Source: Bacteroidota bacterium (GTDB lineage Bacteria; Bacteroidota; Bacteroidia; Flavobacteriales_F; PHOS-HE28). From it: DNA of 34,793 nt. The translations under genes were made by a program, and so were the position numbers. Below the pieces are notes generated by a model. It searched no databases. It saw only the letters and a program-made list of their open reading frames with translations, and was not told the DNA's origin. Positions 25,411 to 32,727 of the stretch are shown piece after piece; the first letter of the stretch is position 1, and each line of letters begins with the position of its first letter. The stretch is from NCBI GenBank assembly GCA_018266475.1, contig JAFEAI010000278.1, positions 1-34,793 of the forward strand, read 5' to 3'.

Positions 25411-25815
25411 CTATTTCCCGGGGTATGCACTGGCGATCTGCCCGTCCGTGGGCAGGATGATCTCCGTGTCATTCACCCGGCGCGCCCAATAGAGGAATTT
25501 GCCGGTGCCGTGGCAGGCAAAGGCCGATAGGGTGTCGCCCCCGGCAAGCGCCTTCACCGGGAAGGTGCGCCATGTGCCGTTTGCCTCTTCCATGGCCACT
25601 TTCACCTCGAGCACTTCGCCGCAAATGTTGCGCAGCTGCACTTGGTACACGCCGCTGAAATCACGCTTGTACCCGTTGTAGGTTTCGCACTTGTCGCAGG
25701 GCTTTCCCCACGTGCTGCCCGCCTTGGCTATGCAGTCCGCATAGCTTTGGTCCTGGGCCAGGGCCATGATGGGGGACAGGAGGGCGATCAGGATGATGGT
25801 GCGCGGCACGTTCAT
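25411..25815 (-). CDS. Small cysteine-containing secreted protein
   Basis: This 134-residue product starts at ATG 25815, overlapping the stop of the preceding TPR gene by four bases, with the signal peptide MNVPRTIILIALLSPIMALA. The mature part has five cysteines (in ADCIAKAG, KPCDKCETY, RNICGEV and FACHGTG), which could form disulfides in the periplasm. The strand pattern VYQVQLRNICGEVLEVKVAM continues into TWRTFPV and FLYWARRVND, suggesting a compact beta domain. I do not recognise the family. It forms a two-gene operon with the TPR protein. Confidence 0.75.
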   Translation of the reverse strand: MNVPRTIILIALLSPIMALAQDQSYADCIAKAGSTWGKPCDKCETYNGYKRDFSGVYQVQLRNICGEVLEVKVAMEEANGTWRTFPVKALAGGDTLSAFACHGTGKFLYWARRVNDTEIILPTDGQIASAYPGK

Positions 25816-26339
25816 TTGCAACGGTTGTTCTGTAGGATGATCTTCGCTTCGGCATTGCCCATTTTCCGGCTGGCGGCCCAGTCGCGGCAGGCGCCGGCCA
25901 GGTCGCCCGTGGCCTTTTTGCTCCAGCCCCGGTTGTTGTAGGCTTCCTGGTTCCGCGGATCCAGGTTGAGCGCGGTGTCGAAATCCTGGATGGCCAGCTC
26001 GGGCTTTCCCCACTTGGCATAGGCGCTTCCGCGGCTGGTATAGGCCCACAAATGGTCGTGTTTGCGGCGGATGACCTCGGAAAAATCACTTACCGCAGCT
26101 TCGTATTCGCGTTGAAGGCTGTGGCAAAAGCCGCGCTGCAGGTAGGCGTTCAGATGGTCGGGGTCTTGTGCCAGGGTGCGCGTGAACAGATCGATCGCCG
26201 CAGGATAGGCCCCGCGGTTGTAGGCTTTTTCGCCTTCATGGAACAGGCTTTCGGCGGTGGTGGCCGGGGCGGCATCCTGCGCGTACATCGCGCTTGCGGA
26301 TGCCAGCAAGGTGCCCATAAGGAGGATGGAGCGCATCAT
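25812..26339 (-). CDS. Secreted TPR-repeat protein
   Basis: The 175-residue protein has a signal peptide (MMRSILLMGTLLASASAMYA) and then three to four tetratricopeptide repeats. Consensus residues are visible in AYNRGAYPAAIDLFTRTLAQ, AYLQRGFCHSLQREYEAAVS, AYTSRGSAYAKWGKPELAIQ and AYNNRGWSKKATGDLAGACR. TPR domains bind other proteins, and here that would be in the periplasm. The partner may be the coupled downstream product. Either ATG 26339 or 26336 may be used. Its start faces the small membrane-protein gene at 26462 across 122 bp. Confidence 0.85.
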   Translation of the reverse strand: MMRSILLMGTLLASASAMYAQDAAPATTAESLFHEGEKAYNRGAYPAAIDLFTRTLAQDPDHLNAYLQRGFCHSLQREYEAAVSDFSEVIRRKHDHLWAYTSRGSAYAKWGKPELAIQDFDTALNLDPRNQEAYNNRGWSKKATGDLAGACRDWAASRKMGNAEAKIILQNNRCK

Positions 26340-26461
26340 TTCGGGCGGGTTCTACGCTTCGGGCCGGGAGCGGGTTGCATCCGGGGCTTCCGGCCATGGC
26401 ACCGGCCTCCGCATGTAACCCTCCGGCGCCGGGTTGCGTTTTCAGGTCAAATTCAGCAATC

Positions 26462-26584
26462 ATGAACAAGCAGAACAACGCCGTGGCCGTGCGCACACTG
26501 ATCATGGCCGCAGTACTCGCCGTTGGATTGGTGGCGGCCTTGCTGGCAAAGGGCCTGATCTCCACCTCCATTCTCGCCTCGTGA
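26462..26584 (+). CDS. Small single-span membrane protein (40 aa)
   Basis: The frame encodes 40 residues: a polar start (MNKQNNAVAVR) and one hydrophobic helix (TLIMAAVLAVGLVAALLAKG). The TGA overlaps a GTG in frame with the next gene, which suggests coupling. Longer in-frame extension to 26375 gives an unlikely Pro/Ala-rich N-terminus. No family is recognised; small proteins of this kind often act as membrane subunits or regulators. Confidence 0.5.
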   Translation: MNKQNNAVAVRTLIMAAVLAVGLVAALLAKGLISTSILAS

Positions 26585-26607
26585 GCATTGCCATGCGCGG
26601 AAGGGCA

Positions 26608-27747
26608 ATGAAGCACCTGCTCCGGCAGGGGTGGCTGCTGGTGTGCATTGCAGCGGCCGGTGCCGCCTTTGCACAAAGCAAGTTCACAATCAACGGCCGG
26701 GTGAAGGTGGACGGCGGCAGCCTCGACGGTTGCCGCATGGTGGTGTACCTGGAAGGCGAGAAGCACAGGGTGGTCAGCTCCAACCTGAACCGCTTTTCGC
26801 TGGACCTGGAACTGAACAAGAACTATGTCCTCTCGTTCGAAAAGGACGGCTTCGTGACCAAGAAGCTCATGTTCAACACCACGGCTCCAGGCACTGCGGG
26901 GCAATCCGGGTTCAGCCCGTTCGATTTTGTGGTATCGCTCTTCAAGCAGTACGAAGGCGTGAACACGGTGGTGTTCAACCAACCCGTGGGCATGATCCGG
27001 TACAATGAGGTGATGGGTGACTTCGACTACGACACGGACTACACCAAGAGCATTCAGAGCGCCTTGGAGACCGCACAGGCGGAGGTGGACCGCAAGCAAA
27101 AGGAGGAGGCAAGCAAGAACGAGCAAGCGAAGAAGCAGAAGCAACAGCAGGCCAAGGAGCAGGCCAAGGCGGAGGCACAGGCGGCCAAGGATGCCGCAGA
27201 CCGGCAGAAGGCCCAAGCCAAGGCGGAGGCCCAGGCCGCGAAGGAATCCGCCGCGCAAAAGGCGAAGCAGGAGGCCGCCACCCGCCGGGCGCCCCAGGAA
27301 CAGGTGCTGGCCAAGCAAGCCGCACCGCCGCCACCGCCGCCTCCACCGCCACCCGCACCTGAGGCACCGCCGCGCAAAGTGCCGCAGGCGGCGCCTCCAC
27401 CCCGGGTGGCGCAGGTGTCCGCATTGCCTCAGCCAGCCACCTCGGTGGAGGCGCGCAGAAGCACCAGCCCGCGCATGATGGAGGAACCCTCACGCATGCA
27501 ACCGGCCAAGGCGCGCAGCATGGAAGAGCCGAAACCGAAGTTCGTGCCCACCCCTGTGGTGGTGGTGCGGCAAAAGGACGTGATCGTTACGCCCAATGAG
27601 GTGGTTACCGTGATAAAGGTGGAGCGGGGCGAAGTGACCACGGAATACCGCCGGGTGGCGCGCAAGTACAGCGGGGTGTTCTTCTTCAAGGATGGCCGCA
27701 GCTGCAGCCAGCTCATATATGAGCGCGAGGCGTTGGCGGAGAATTGA
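26608..27747 (+). CDS. Secreted TolA-like coiled-coil protein with carboxypeptidase-regulatory-like domain
   Basis: From ATG 26608 the product has 379 residues; ATG 26593 and GTG 26581 are alternatives, the last overlapping the previous stop. A signal peptide (MKHLLRQGWLLVCIAAAGAA) leads to a carboxypeptidase-regulatory-like sandwich: KFTINGRVKVDGGSLDGCRM, then LNKNYVLSFEKDGFVTKKL. The module that follows (FNQPVGMIRYNEVMGDF with a later DYTKSIQ) is also found at 4484 and 8489. Next is an 80-residue Lys/Ala/Gln/Glu coiled coil like that of TolA, a run of ten prolines and a Pro-rich linker. The C-terminal 70 residues form a beta-rich domain containing VVVVRQKDVIVTPNEVVTVI. The coiled coil could span the periplasm. 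Function unknown. Confidence 0.8.
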   Translation: MKHLLRQGWLLVCIAAAGAAFAQSKFTINGRVKVDGGSLDGCRMVVYLEGEKHRVVSSNLNRFSLDLELNKNYVLSFEKDGFVTKKLMFNTTAPGTAGQSGFSPFDFVVSLFKQYEGVNTVVFNQPVGMIRYNEVMGDFDYDTDYTKSIQSALETAQAEVDRKQKEEASKNEQAKKQKQQQAKEQAKAEAQAAKDAADRQKAQAKAEAQAAKESAAQKAKQEAATRRAPQEQVLAKQAAPPPPPPPPPPAPEAPPRKVPQAAPPPRVAQVSALPQPATSVEARRSTSPRMMEEPSRMQPAKARSMEEPKPKFVPTPVVVVRQKDVIVTPNEVVTVIKVERGEVTTEYRRVARKYSGVFFFKDGRSCSQLIYEREALAEN

Positions 27748-27909
27748 TACCATATAGACACTCAATACCATGCGATCTGCTTGCACTCTTTCCGGATGAC
27801 TTCTCCGCGCATCGGGTTCCGTAGGCACCGCTACGCCACCCGATGCGCGTATCGTCCTCCGAAAAGATCGCGGCGCAGCTTTGGCTGGCCTTGAGTGTCT
27901 AAATGGTAT
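27747..27909. repeat. 163-bp long palindromic element
   Basis: The outer arms are ATACCATATAGACACTCAA (27747-27765) and its near-exact reverse complement at 27891-27909, with one mismatch in 19. An inner pair, CGCGCATCGGGT and ACCCGATGCGCG, is perfect over 12 bp and encloses a smaller CGTAG/CTACG pair. The stretches between outer and inner arms also align partly (TCTTT-CGGA-GAC). The left arm begins at the stop codon of the gene at 26608. It may be a MITE-like or REP-like mobile repeat, a structured RNA, or a bidirectional terminator. Confidence 0.75.
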
Positions 27910-27945
27910 GACGTTCGGATCGGTCCGAAGGACGAGCGGAACGTC
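27910..27945. repeat. Compact nested inverted repeat adjoining the palindrome
   Basis: GACGTTC (27910-27916) pairs with GAACGTC (27939-27945). An alternative inner stem pairs TTCGGA (27914-27919) with TCCGAA (27924-27929) around a TCGG loop. It lies directly after the 163-bp element and 17 bp before the end of the convergent gene, so it may act as a terminator. Confidence 0.5.
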
Positions 27946-27962
27946 TACAGCGGCAGAAGCCC

Positions 27963-29204
27963 TTACCAAAGCACTTGTACTGCGGCCTGAACGGCCATGC
28001 CATGCAGGTGGTCGGAGAAGAAACCGGCCACGTGTTGGCTTGCCAAGTTGAGGGTGAGGTGGCGGCCCATGCAGGCTTCCATGCCCAGCAGCACACGCAG
28101 GCCGCCAAAGCCGCCATGGTCCGCGCCGAAGGAAAGGGTGAACGCATCGGAGAACGCCACGCGGCGCAGGATGGTGGTGTGCGGCGCGTAGCCGGGCAAC
28201 GCGCGCTGGTCCACCAGCAGTGCATAGGCGGATCGTAAGTCTCCGGCCCGGTTGGTGCGGGTTCTTCCGAATTCCAGCCGCCCTTCCACCTTGAAAGGCA
28301 GCAAGCGTGTGAAGCCACCCTTTTGAAATCCAAGGCCCAAACTGTCCTGGATCCCCGCTTGGTTCACCACGAGGTTCGCCAGGTCCAGGATGTGGGGCAC
28401 ACGGAAGCCGTCAAAGCGCAGCGTGCTGTCCGGGCGCATGGCAAGGGAGCCGTGGCCCCAGGCAATGAAGCCAAGGTCATGCACTGAAATGGTGAGCTTG
28501 GCCGGGGTTTTGAAGACCTGGAGAGGACGGCTCCACTGGGCGTTGATGATCGCACCGATGCCGCGGGAAGCAGCTCTCCCTGCCGTATCACTGCGCTGGT
28601 AGTTGCCGTCCAGGGCCAGTTCAAGGTATCGGCCATCGGGCGCGGTGAAGAGGTCCGCCTGGTTGATCTGCGCCCGGTTCAGGCCATGGCCGTTCACCAC
28701 GCCCAGTTCAAGGTAGGAGCCCGTGTTGCGGTTTTCCACGCCGAAGCATGCGCTTTGGAAGTTGACCTGTTCGAAGGCGCTTGGCCCCAAGTGCGCGGTG
28801 CGGTCCTCAAAGGGCGTGTTGCCGAAGAAGGAGAGCAGGTATGCATCGCTGGCAAAGCGCAGGCCCAGCAGGTATTGCTGGGCGATGGTGATCCGGGGCA
28901 TCCACTGTTCCCGGCCGAAAAGGCCGCTTCCCCATGCAAGGGTGGCGGATGCGCCCAAGCTGATGCCGGCGCGGTTGGCGCCGCCCAGCGCTTCCCGGTT
29001 GCGTGATAGGATATCGGCGTCCAAGGCGCCACCCTTGTACAAGCCCAGCGCCAACGCATTGTCCAGCACGTTGGAGGTGTACGCACCGGCTGCGGCCACC
29101 GTAAGCCGGTGCATGGGCGCATGCGGATGGCCGGCGGTGCTGTCCGCCTGGGCATGGGCCTGTGCGGCCACAAGGAACACGCACCAGCCCCAATGCCTAT
29201 TCAT
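27963..29204 (-). CDS. Outer-membrane beta-barrel protein (DUF5723-like)
   Basis: The 413-residue product has a signal peptide (MNRHWGWCVFLVAAQAHA) and then many amphipathic strands with aromatic residues, ending in Trp as barrel proteins do. Segments such as NREALGGANRAGISLG and LLGLRFASDAYLLSFFGNTP resemble the DUF5723 family of Bacteroidota outer-membrane proteins. SprF/PorP-type T9SS barrels are a distant alternative. It overlaps the stop of the lipoprotein gene by eight bases, so both are made from one transcript and may form one complex. Substrate or role unknown. Confidence 0.75.
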   Translation of the reverse strand: MNRHWGWCVFLVAAQAHAQADSTAGHPHAPMHRLTVAAAGAYTSNVLDNALALGLYKGGALDADILSRNREALGGANRAGISLGASATLAWGSGLFGREQWMPRITIAQQYLLGLRFASDAYLLSFFGNTPFEDRTAHLGPSAFEQVNFQSACFGVENRNTGSYLELGVVNGHGLNRAQINQADLFTAPDGRYLELALDGNYQRSDTAGRAASRGIGAIINAQWSRPLQVFKTPAKLTISVHDLGFIAWGHGSLAMRPDSTLRFDGFRVPHILDLANLVVNQAGIQDSLGLGFQKGGFTRLLPFKVEGRLEFGRTRTNRAGDLRSAYALLVDQRALPGYAPHTTILRRVAFSDAFTLSFGADHGGFGGLRVLLGMEACMGRHLTLNLASQHVAGFFSDHLHGMAVQAAVQVLW

Positions 29205-30801
29205 CCCCGTTCACCGTGTAGTCCGCTTGTACGGTAAGCTGCAGGTCCATGCGGTATTGTTCCAGGATCTGCACGTGCTGCACCTGGTCGGCGGTGTTGA
29301 AGGCCGCCACCACTTGGAGCTTTCCGGTTTGGTGCAACAGGTCCATCTGCTGCGCCGTAAGGTGGAAATCCAGCCGGCTGGAAACGGGGGTGTCCACGGT
29401 GCCGTCCGTGCCCAGCGTGCCGGATGCAATGGTTCCGCCGGGGGTGAGCGGGGATAGGGGCTGGCCGCCTGCGTCGGCCACGGCCAATTGCACCGATGCG
29501 CTGAAGGGGAAGCCGTTGTCGGCAAAGAGGTGCAATGTGCCGCTGCGCCACGCATGGGCCTGGGCCGTGCCGGGCAGGTCCAGGTCGATCACCTTCCGCA
29601 AGGCCAGGTCGCTGGCGATCAGCCGCAGCGGAATATCCACGTCCAGCTCCGCGGTGAGCTTGCTGTCGTGGTAGAGGAAGTCATGGCCGTTGCCCACATT
29701 GCCCAAGGGGTTCACGGTGATGTCAAGCGCATAGCCCAGCCGGTCGGGCAGGTTGTTCAGGAATTGGAGCAGGTTGCTGTTGGTCCCGTTCAGGTTGAAG
29801 GTGGTGGTGGCCTCCTGGAAGTGGCCGCCCAGGTCGATCGCGCGGTTGATGTTCAGGGGGGCGGTGGTGATGTTTGCGGCAAGGTCCACCGACTGCCCGG
29901 TGCGCGTATTTACGGCGCTGATGTAATGAATGTCCGCGCGGGCATCCACGCCGATGCCATTGCGCACCCTTAGCGCGGCGCTGGCCTGGGCCAGGTTGAT
30001 GGTGCCGCTGATATTGCTGAACAAGCCAAGGTCCGCAGTGGCCGGCGCCACGGTGATGTGGCGCATGCCGAAGTATCCGGTGGCATACTGGGGTACGATG
30101 CCGTGGTAGCTGACCACGGCGAGCAGGCTGTCCTGGTCGGTGATGGAGACGGCGGGCCCTGCGGCGGAGTTGGCATAGGAAAGGTGCGTGGCCAGTGCGT
30201 TCACGGCATTGTGGGCGGGGCCCCGCAGGTCGAACAAATAACCGTCCAAGGCCCTGGTGGCGAAGGTGCTGCTAGGCGCGGCGGGAGTGCCGGGCGGCAA
30301 TTGCATTTGCACCGCGAAGGGTGTGCCGGACAAGCTGGCCCCGGGCAGGGCGAACTCACCGATGATGTTCCCGTTCATCATGTTGGTGATCGCCACGTCC
30401 AATTGCCCCGACCGGACGATGAGCCGGGAAAGTTGCAGGTCCTGCAGGTCGAAGCGGGTCACATCGTCGGTGGCGTTGAAGGAGGCCCCGGGCTGGAAGT
30501 CGATCGGCCCCGGGAAGGGGAGGGCATACGCGTACCGGAAGCTGGTGTCCGGAATGTTGAGCACAGTGTCCAAGGACAGGGAGAAAAGCACTGTGGAGTA
30601 CAGGATGCTGATGCGCCCCTCGGAATCTTGGCTGAGCATGCTGTCCGGCACCAGGTCGCCGATGGTGAGCGAGGTTTTCACCAACGGGGCCGTGATGCCC
30701 ACATCCCACTTGGGCGGAGGGTTGTCCTTGCGGCAGGCTGCAAGCCCGGCTGCCAAGCAGAACAAGCAGATGGATAGGGCGGGTGCTCCGCTGCGGTACA
30801 T
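29197..30801 (-). CDS. Large beta-rich lipoprotein of unknown function
   Basis: The 534-residue protein starts at ATG 30801; an in-frame TTG three codons earlier is less likely. The signal ends LAAGLAAC, so the cysteine is lipidated. The mature part is almost wholly beta-strand, with segments such as LQDLQLSRLIVRSGQLDVAI and LDITVNPLGNVGNGHDFLYH arranged like repeated jelly-roll or LEA-like sandwiches. I know no family name. The eight-base overlap with the outer-membrane barrel gene suggests joint function at the outer membrane. It starts divergently from the membrane-protein gene at 30879. Confidence 0.8.
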   Translation of the reverse strand: MYRSGAPALSICLFCLAAGLAACRKDNPPPKWDVGITAPLVKTSLTIGDLVPDSMLSQDSEGRISILYSTVLFSLSLDTVLNIPDTSFRYAYALPFPGPIDFQPGASFNATDDVTRFDLQDLQLSRLIVRSGQLDVAITNMMNGNIIGEFALPGASLSGTPFAVQMQLPPGTPAAPSSTFATRALDGYLFDLRGPAHNAVNALATHLSYANSAAGPAVSITDQDSLLAVVSYHGIVPQYATGYFGMRHITVAPATADLGLFSNISGTINLAQASAALRVRNGIGVDARADIHYISAVNTRTGQSVDLAANITTAPLNINRAIDLGGHFQEATTTFNLNGTNSNLLQFLNNLPDRLGYALDITVNPLGNVGNGHDFLYHDSKLTAELDVDIPLRLIASDLALRKVIDLDLPGTAQAHAWRSGTLHLFADNGFPFSASVQLAVADAGGQPLSPLTPGGTIASGTLGTDGTVDTPVSSRLDFHLTAQQMDLLHQTGKLQVVAAFNTADQVQHVQILEQYRMDLQLTVQADYTVNGDE

Positions 30802-30806
30802 GGCGG

Positions 30807-30814
30807 CCAAGGTA
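30807..30814 (-). promoter_or_regulatory. Possible -7 box of the lipoprotein gene (TACCTTGG)
   Basis: TACCTTGG on the minus strand ends only five bases before ATG 30801, so a transcript would be almost leaderless. It differs from TAnnTTTG at one base. Confidence 0.35.
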
Positions 30815-30831
30815 GGTTGCAGGTGCAGGAA

Positions 30832-30865
30832 TTGCCCCCTGCTGCCGTGCCGCCCCTTAATTTTG
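30832..30865 (+). promoter_or_regulatory. Promoter, TTG-N23-TAATTTTG
   Basis: TAATTTTG at 30858-30865 matches TAnnTTTG exactly and TTG at 30832-30834 lies 23 bp upstream, the same spacing as the promoter at 4430. It ends 13 bp before ATG 30879, a very short leader. Confidence 0.55.
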
Positions 30866-30878
30866 CGGGGTGCAGGCT

Positions 30879-31337
30879 ATGCGGAAAATGATATTGTTAA
30901 AGCGCAGGATCTTGGCCCCTTGGCTGCTTAGTGCGGTGGTGATGATGGTCATCTCCTTCGCATGGCACGGCTTGGCGCTCACGGACATTTCGGACCTGCG
31001 CATGGACCGCAGGTTGTACTTCGGCCTATCCACGTTGGCTTACCTCATCATCGCGCTGGCCATCACGCGCATGGTGCAGTTCCTCATCATGCGTGAATGG
31101 ATATCGTTGAAGGGTCCTTTTCCGGTGAAGGCCATGTTTGTGGGCGGCGCTACGGGCATCGTGGTGTACCTGGCCATACTTGCCATGGGCCTGTCCTTTG
31201 CCAGCAGGGGCATGCAGCATGCGGTGGTTGATTTTGCCTGGCAGGTGGTGGAGCAATCCGTCGGCGGGCTGATGGTGGGCCTTGGCATCATCTACGACCT
31301 GCACCGCAACTTCATGGAGGCGGAGCGGGCGCGTTGA
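30879..31337 (+). CDS. Small four-helix membrane protein
   Basis: The 152-residue product from ATG 30879 (GTG 30870 would add three residues) has four predicted membrane helices: LAPWLLSAVVMMVISFAWHG, LSTLAYLIIALAITRMVQFL, ATGIVVYLAILAMGLSF and a weaker one in SVGGLMVGLGIIYDL. The loops are short and basic, and the tail is DLHRNFMEAERAR. It resembles uncharacterised DUF-type membrane proteins of this phylum, but I cannot name one. The stop is one base from that of convergent rarA, leaving no room for a terminator. Confidence 0.75.
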   Translation: MRKMILLKRRILAPWLLSAVVMMVISFAWHGLALTDISDLRMDRRLYFGLSTLAYLIIALAITRMVQFLIMREWISLKGPFPVKAMFVGGATGIVVYLAILAMGLSFASRGMQHAVVDFAWQVVEQSVGGLMVGLGIIYDLHRNFMEAERAR

Positions 31338-31338
31338 A

Positions 31339-32637
31339 TCACCCCGCATATTTCGCGCCCCACACTTGTGCGAGGTAGGCTGCAAAGGCCTGTTCACGGC
31401 GGTTGTCGCCCGGCCGGTAGAACGCGGTTCCGCGCAATTCCGCAGGCATGAACTCCTGATCGGAATGATGGCCCGGTGCATCGTGGCTGTACTGGTATTC
31501 CTTGCCGTAGCCCAGGTCCTTCATCAGCTTTGTGGGCGCATTGCGCAGGTGGATGGGCACTTGCAGGTCGCCTGTTCTGCCCACGGCTTCCTGTGCCTTG
31601 CCGATGGCGATGTAGCTGGCATTGCTCTTGGGGGCGCAGGCGAGGTATACGGCGCATTGGGCCAGGATGATCCTTCCCTCGGGCCAGCCGATCATCTGTA
31701 CGGCCTGCATGGTGGTGGTGGCCAGCAGCAGGGCGTTGGGGTCGGCGTTGCCGATGTCCTCACTGGCCAGGATCAGCATTCTGCGGGCAATGAACAAGGG
31801 GTCTTCGCCGCCTTCCACCATTCGGGCCAGCCAGTACACGGCCGCGTTCGGGTCGCTGCCGCGCATGCTTTTGATGAAGGCGCTGACGATGTCATAGTGC
31901 TGTTCGCCCTGCTTGTCGTACCGTGCCGCATTGGTCTGCACCACGCGGTGTACCAGCGCGTCGGTGATCACCACCGGCTCGCCGCCATCTTGGCTGCCGC
32001 CACCGGGGCGGGCTGCGCGCACGCACAGTTCGAAGGTGTTCAGCAGCCGCCGGGCATCGCCGCCGCTGGCGCGCATCAGGGCATCGGTCTCCTTCAATTG
32101 CACGTTGGTGCGGCTGAGCTCGGTATCCTCGCGCATGGCCCGGTGCAGCAAGGCGGTGAGGTCTTCTTCGGTGAGCGGCTTCAGCACATACACCTGGCAC
32201 CTTGACAACAGGGCGCCGATGACCTCGAAGGAGGGATTTTCCGTGGTGGCGCCCACCAGGGTGATGGTTCCTTTTTCCACGGCGCCCAACAGCGAATCCT
32301 GCTGGGCCTTGCTGAAGCGGTGGATCTCATCGATGAACAGGACGGCATTGCGTGAAAAGAGCCCGCTTCCGCCGGCTTGGGCGATCACCTCGCGGATGTC
32401 CTTTACGCCGCTGCTGATGGCGCTCAGCGTGTGGAAGGGGCGGTCCAGCTCCTTGGCGAGCAGCCGCGCCATGGTGGTTTTGCCCACGCCGGGCGGCCCC
32501 CACAGGATCATGCTGGGCAGGATCTTGCCGGCAATGGCCTTGCGGATGATGCCGTCGGGGCCTACGAGGTGGTCCTGCCCCACGATCTCCGCCAGGGAGG
32601 TGGGGCGCATGCGTTCGGCCAAGGGCGTGGTTTCCAT
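31339..32637 (-). CDS. rarA: Replication-associated recombination ATPase RarA (MgsA)
   Basis: RarA is an AAA+ ATPase related to clamp loaders that acts at stalled replication forks together with SSB. The 432-residue length is typical. Walker A is GPPGVGKTT at residues 47-55, Walker B is LFIDEIHRF with D103-E104, and the sensor 1 region is VGATTENPSF. The arginine finger and sensor 2 regions appear as LLSRCQVYVL and ASGGDARRLLN. The tetramerisation domain has FIKSMRGSDPNAAVYWLARM and ASEDIGNADP, hallmarks of this family. The start is 10 bp after a TAGATTTG box. Confidence 0.95.
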   Translation of the reverse strand: METTPLAERMRPTSLAEIVGQDHLVGPDGIIRKAIAGKILPSMILWGPPGVGKTTMARLLAKELDRPFHTLSAISSGVKDIREVIAQAGGSGLFSRNAVLFIDEIHRFSKAQQDSLLGAVEKGTITLVGATTENPSFEVIGALLSRCQVYVLKPLTEEDLTALLHRAMREDTELSRTNVQLKETDALMRASGGDARRLLNTFELCVRAARPGGGSQDGGEPVVITDALVHRVVQTNAARYDKQGEQHYDIVSAFIKSMRGSDPNAAVYWLARMVEGGEDPLFIARRMLILASEDIGNADPNALLLATTTMQAVQMIGWPEGRIILAQCAVYLACAPKSNASYIAIGKAQEAVGRTGDLQVPIHLRNAPTKLMKDLGYGKEYQYSHDAPGHHSDQEFMPAELRGTAFYRPGDNRREQAFAAYLAQVWGAKYAG

Positions 32638-32647
32638 GCGGGCGGCA

Positions 32648-32655
32648 CAAATCTA
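32648..32655 (-). promoter_or_regulatory. -7 promoter box of rarA (TAGATTTG)
   Basis: On the minus strand TAGATTTG matches the TAnnTTTG consensus exactly and ends 10 bp before the rarA ATG, implying a near-leaderless message. No -33 TTG lies at 17-23 bp, and a terminator hairpin sits immediately upstream. Confidence 0.5.
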
Positions 32656-32664
32656 CCCTGTCCT

Positions 32665-32702
32665 AAATGAAGGAAGCCCCCGCCGCAAGGGCAGGGGCTT
32701 CC
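32665..32702 (-). terminator. Terminator of the T9SS-secreted protein gene
   Basis: GGAAGCCCC (32672-32680) and GGGGCTTCC (32694-32702) form a perfect nine-pair stem with a small inner stem. On the minus strand it is followed by TTCATTT. It lies 25 bp after the stop at 32728 and just before the rarA promoter box. Confidence 0.8.
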
Positions 32703-32727
32703 TGGTCTGAAGCATGCAGTGGCCTGG

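Noticed and set aside
27328-27360. Run of CCG/CCA repeats as a microsatellite
   Set aside because: It encodes a poly-proline linker in a long coiled-coil protein, and codon changes within it argue against pure slippage.
27490-27969. Minus-strand open frame running through the palindromic element
   Set aside because: It would overlap the end of a supported gene, and its coding appearance comes from the repeat sequence itself.
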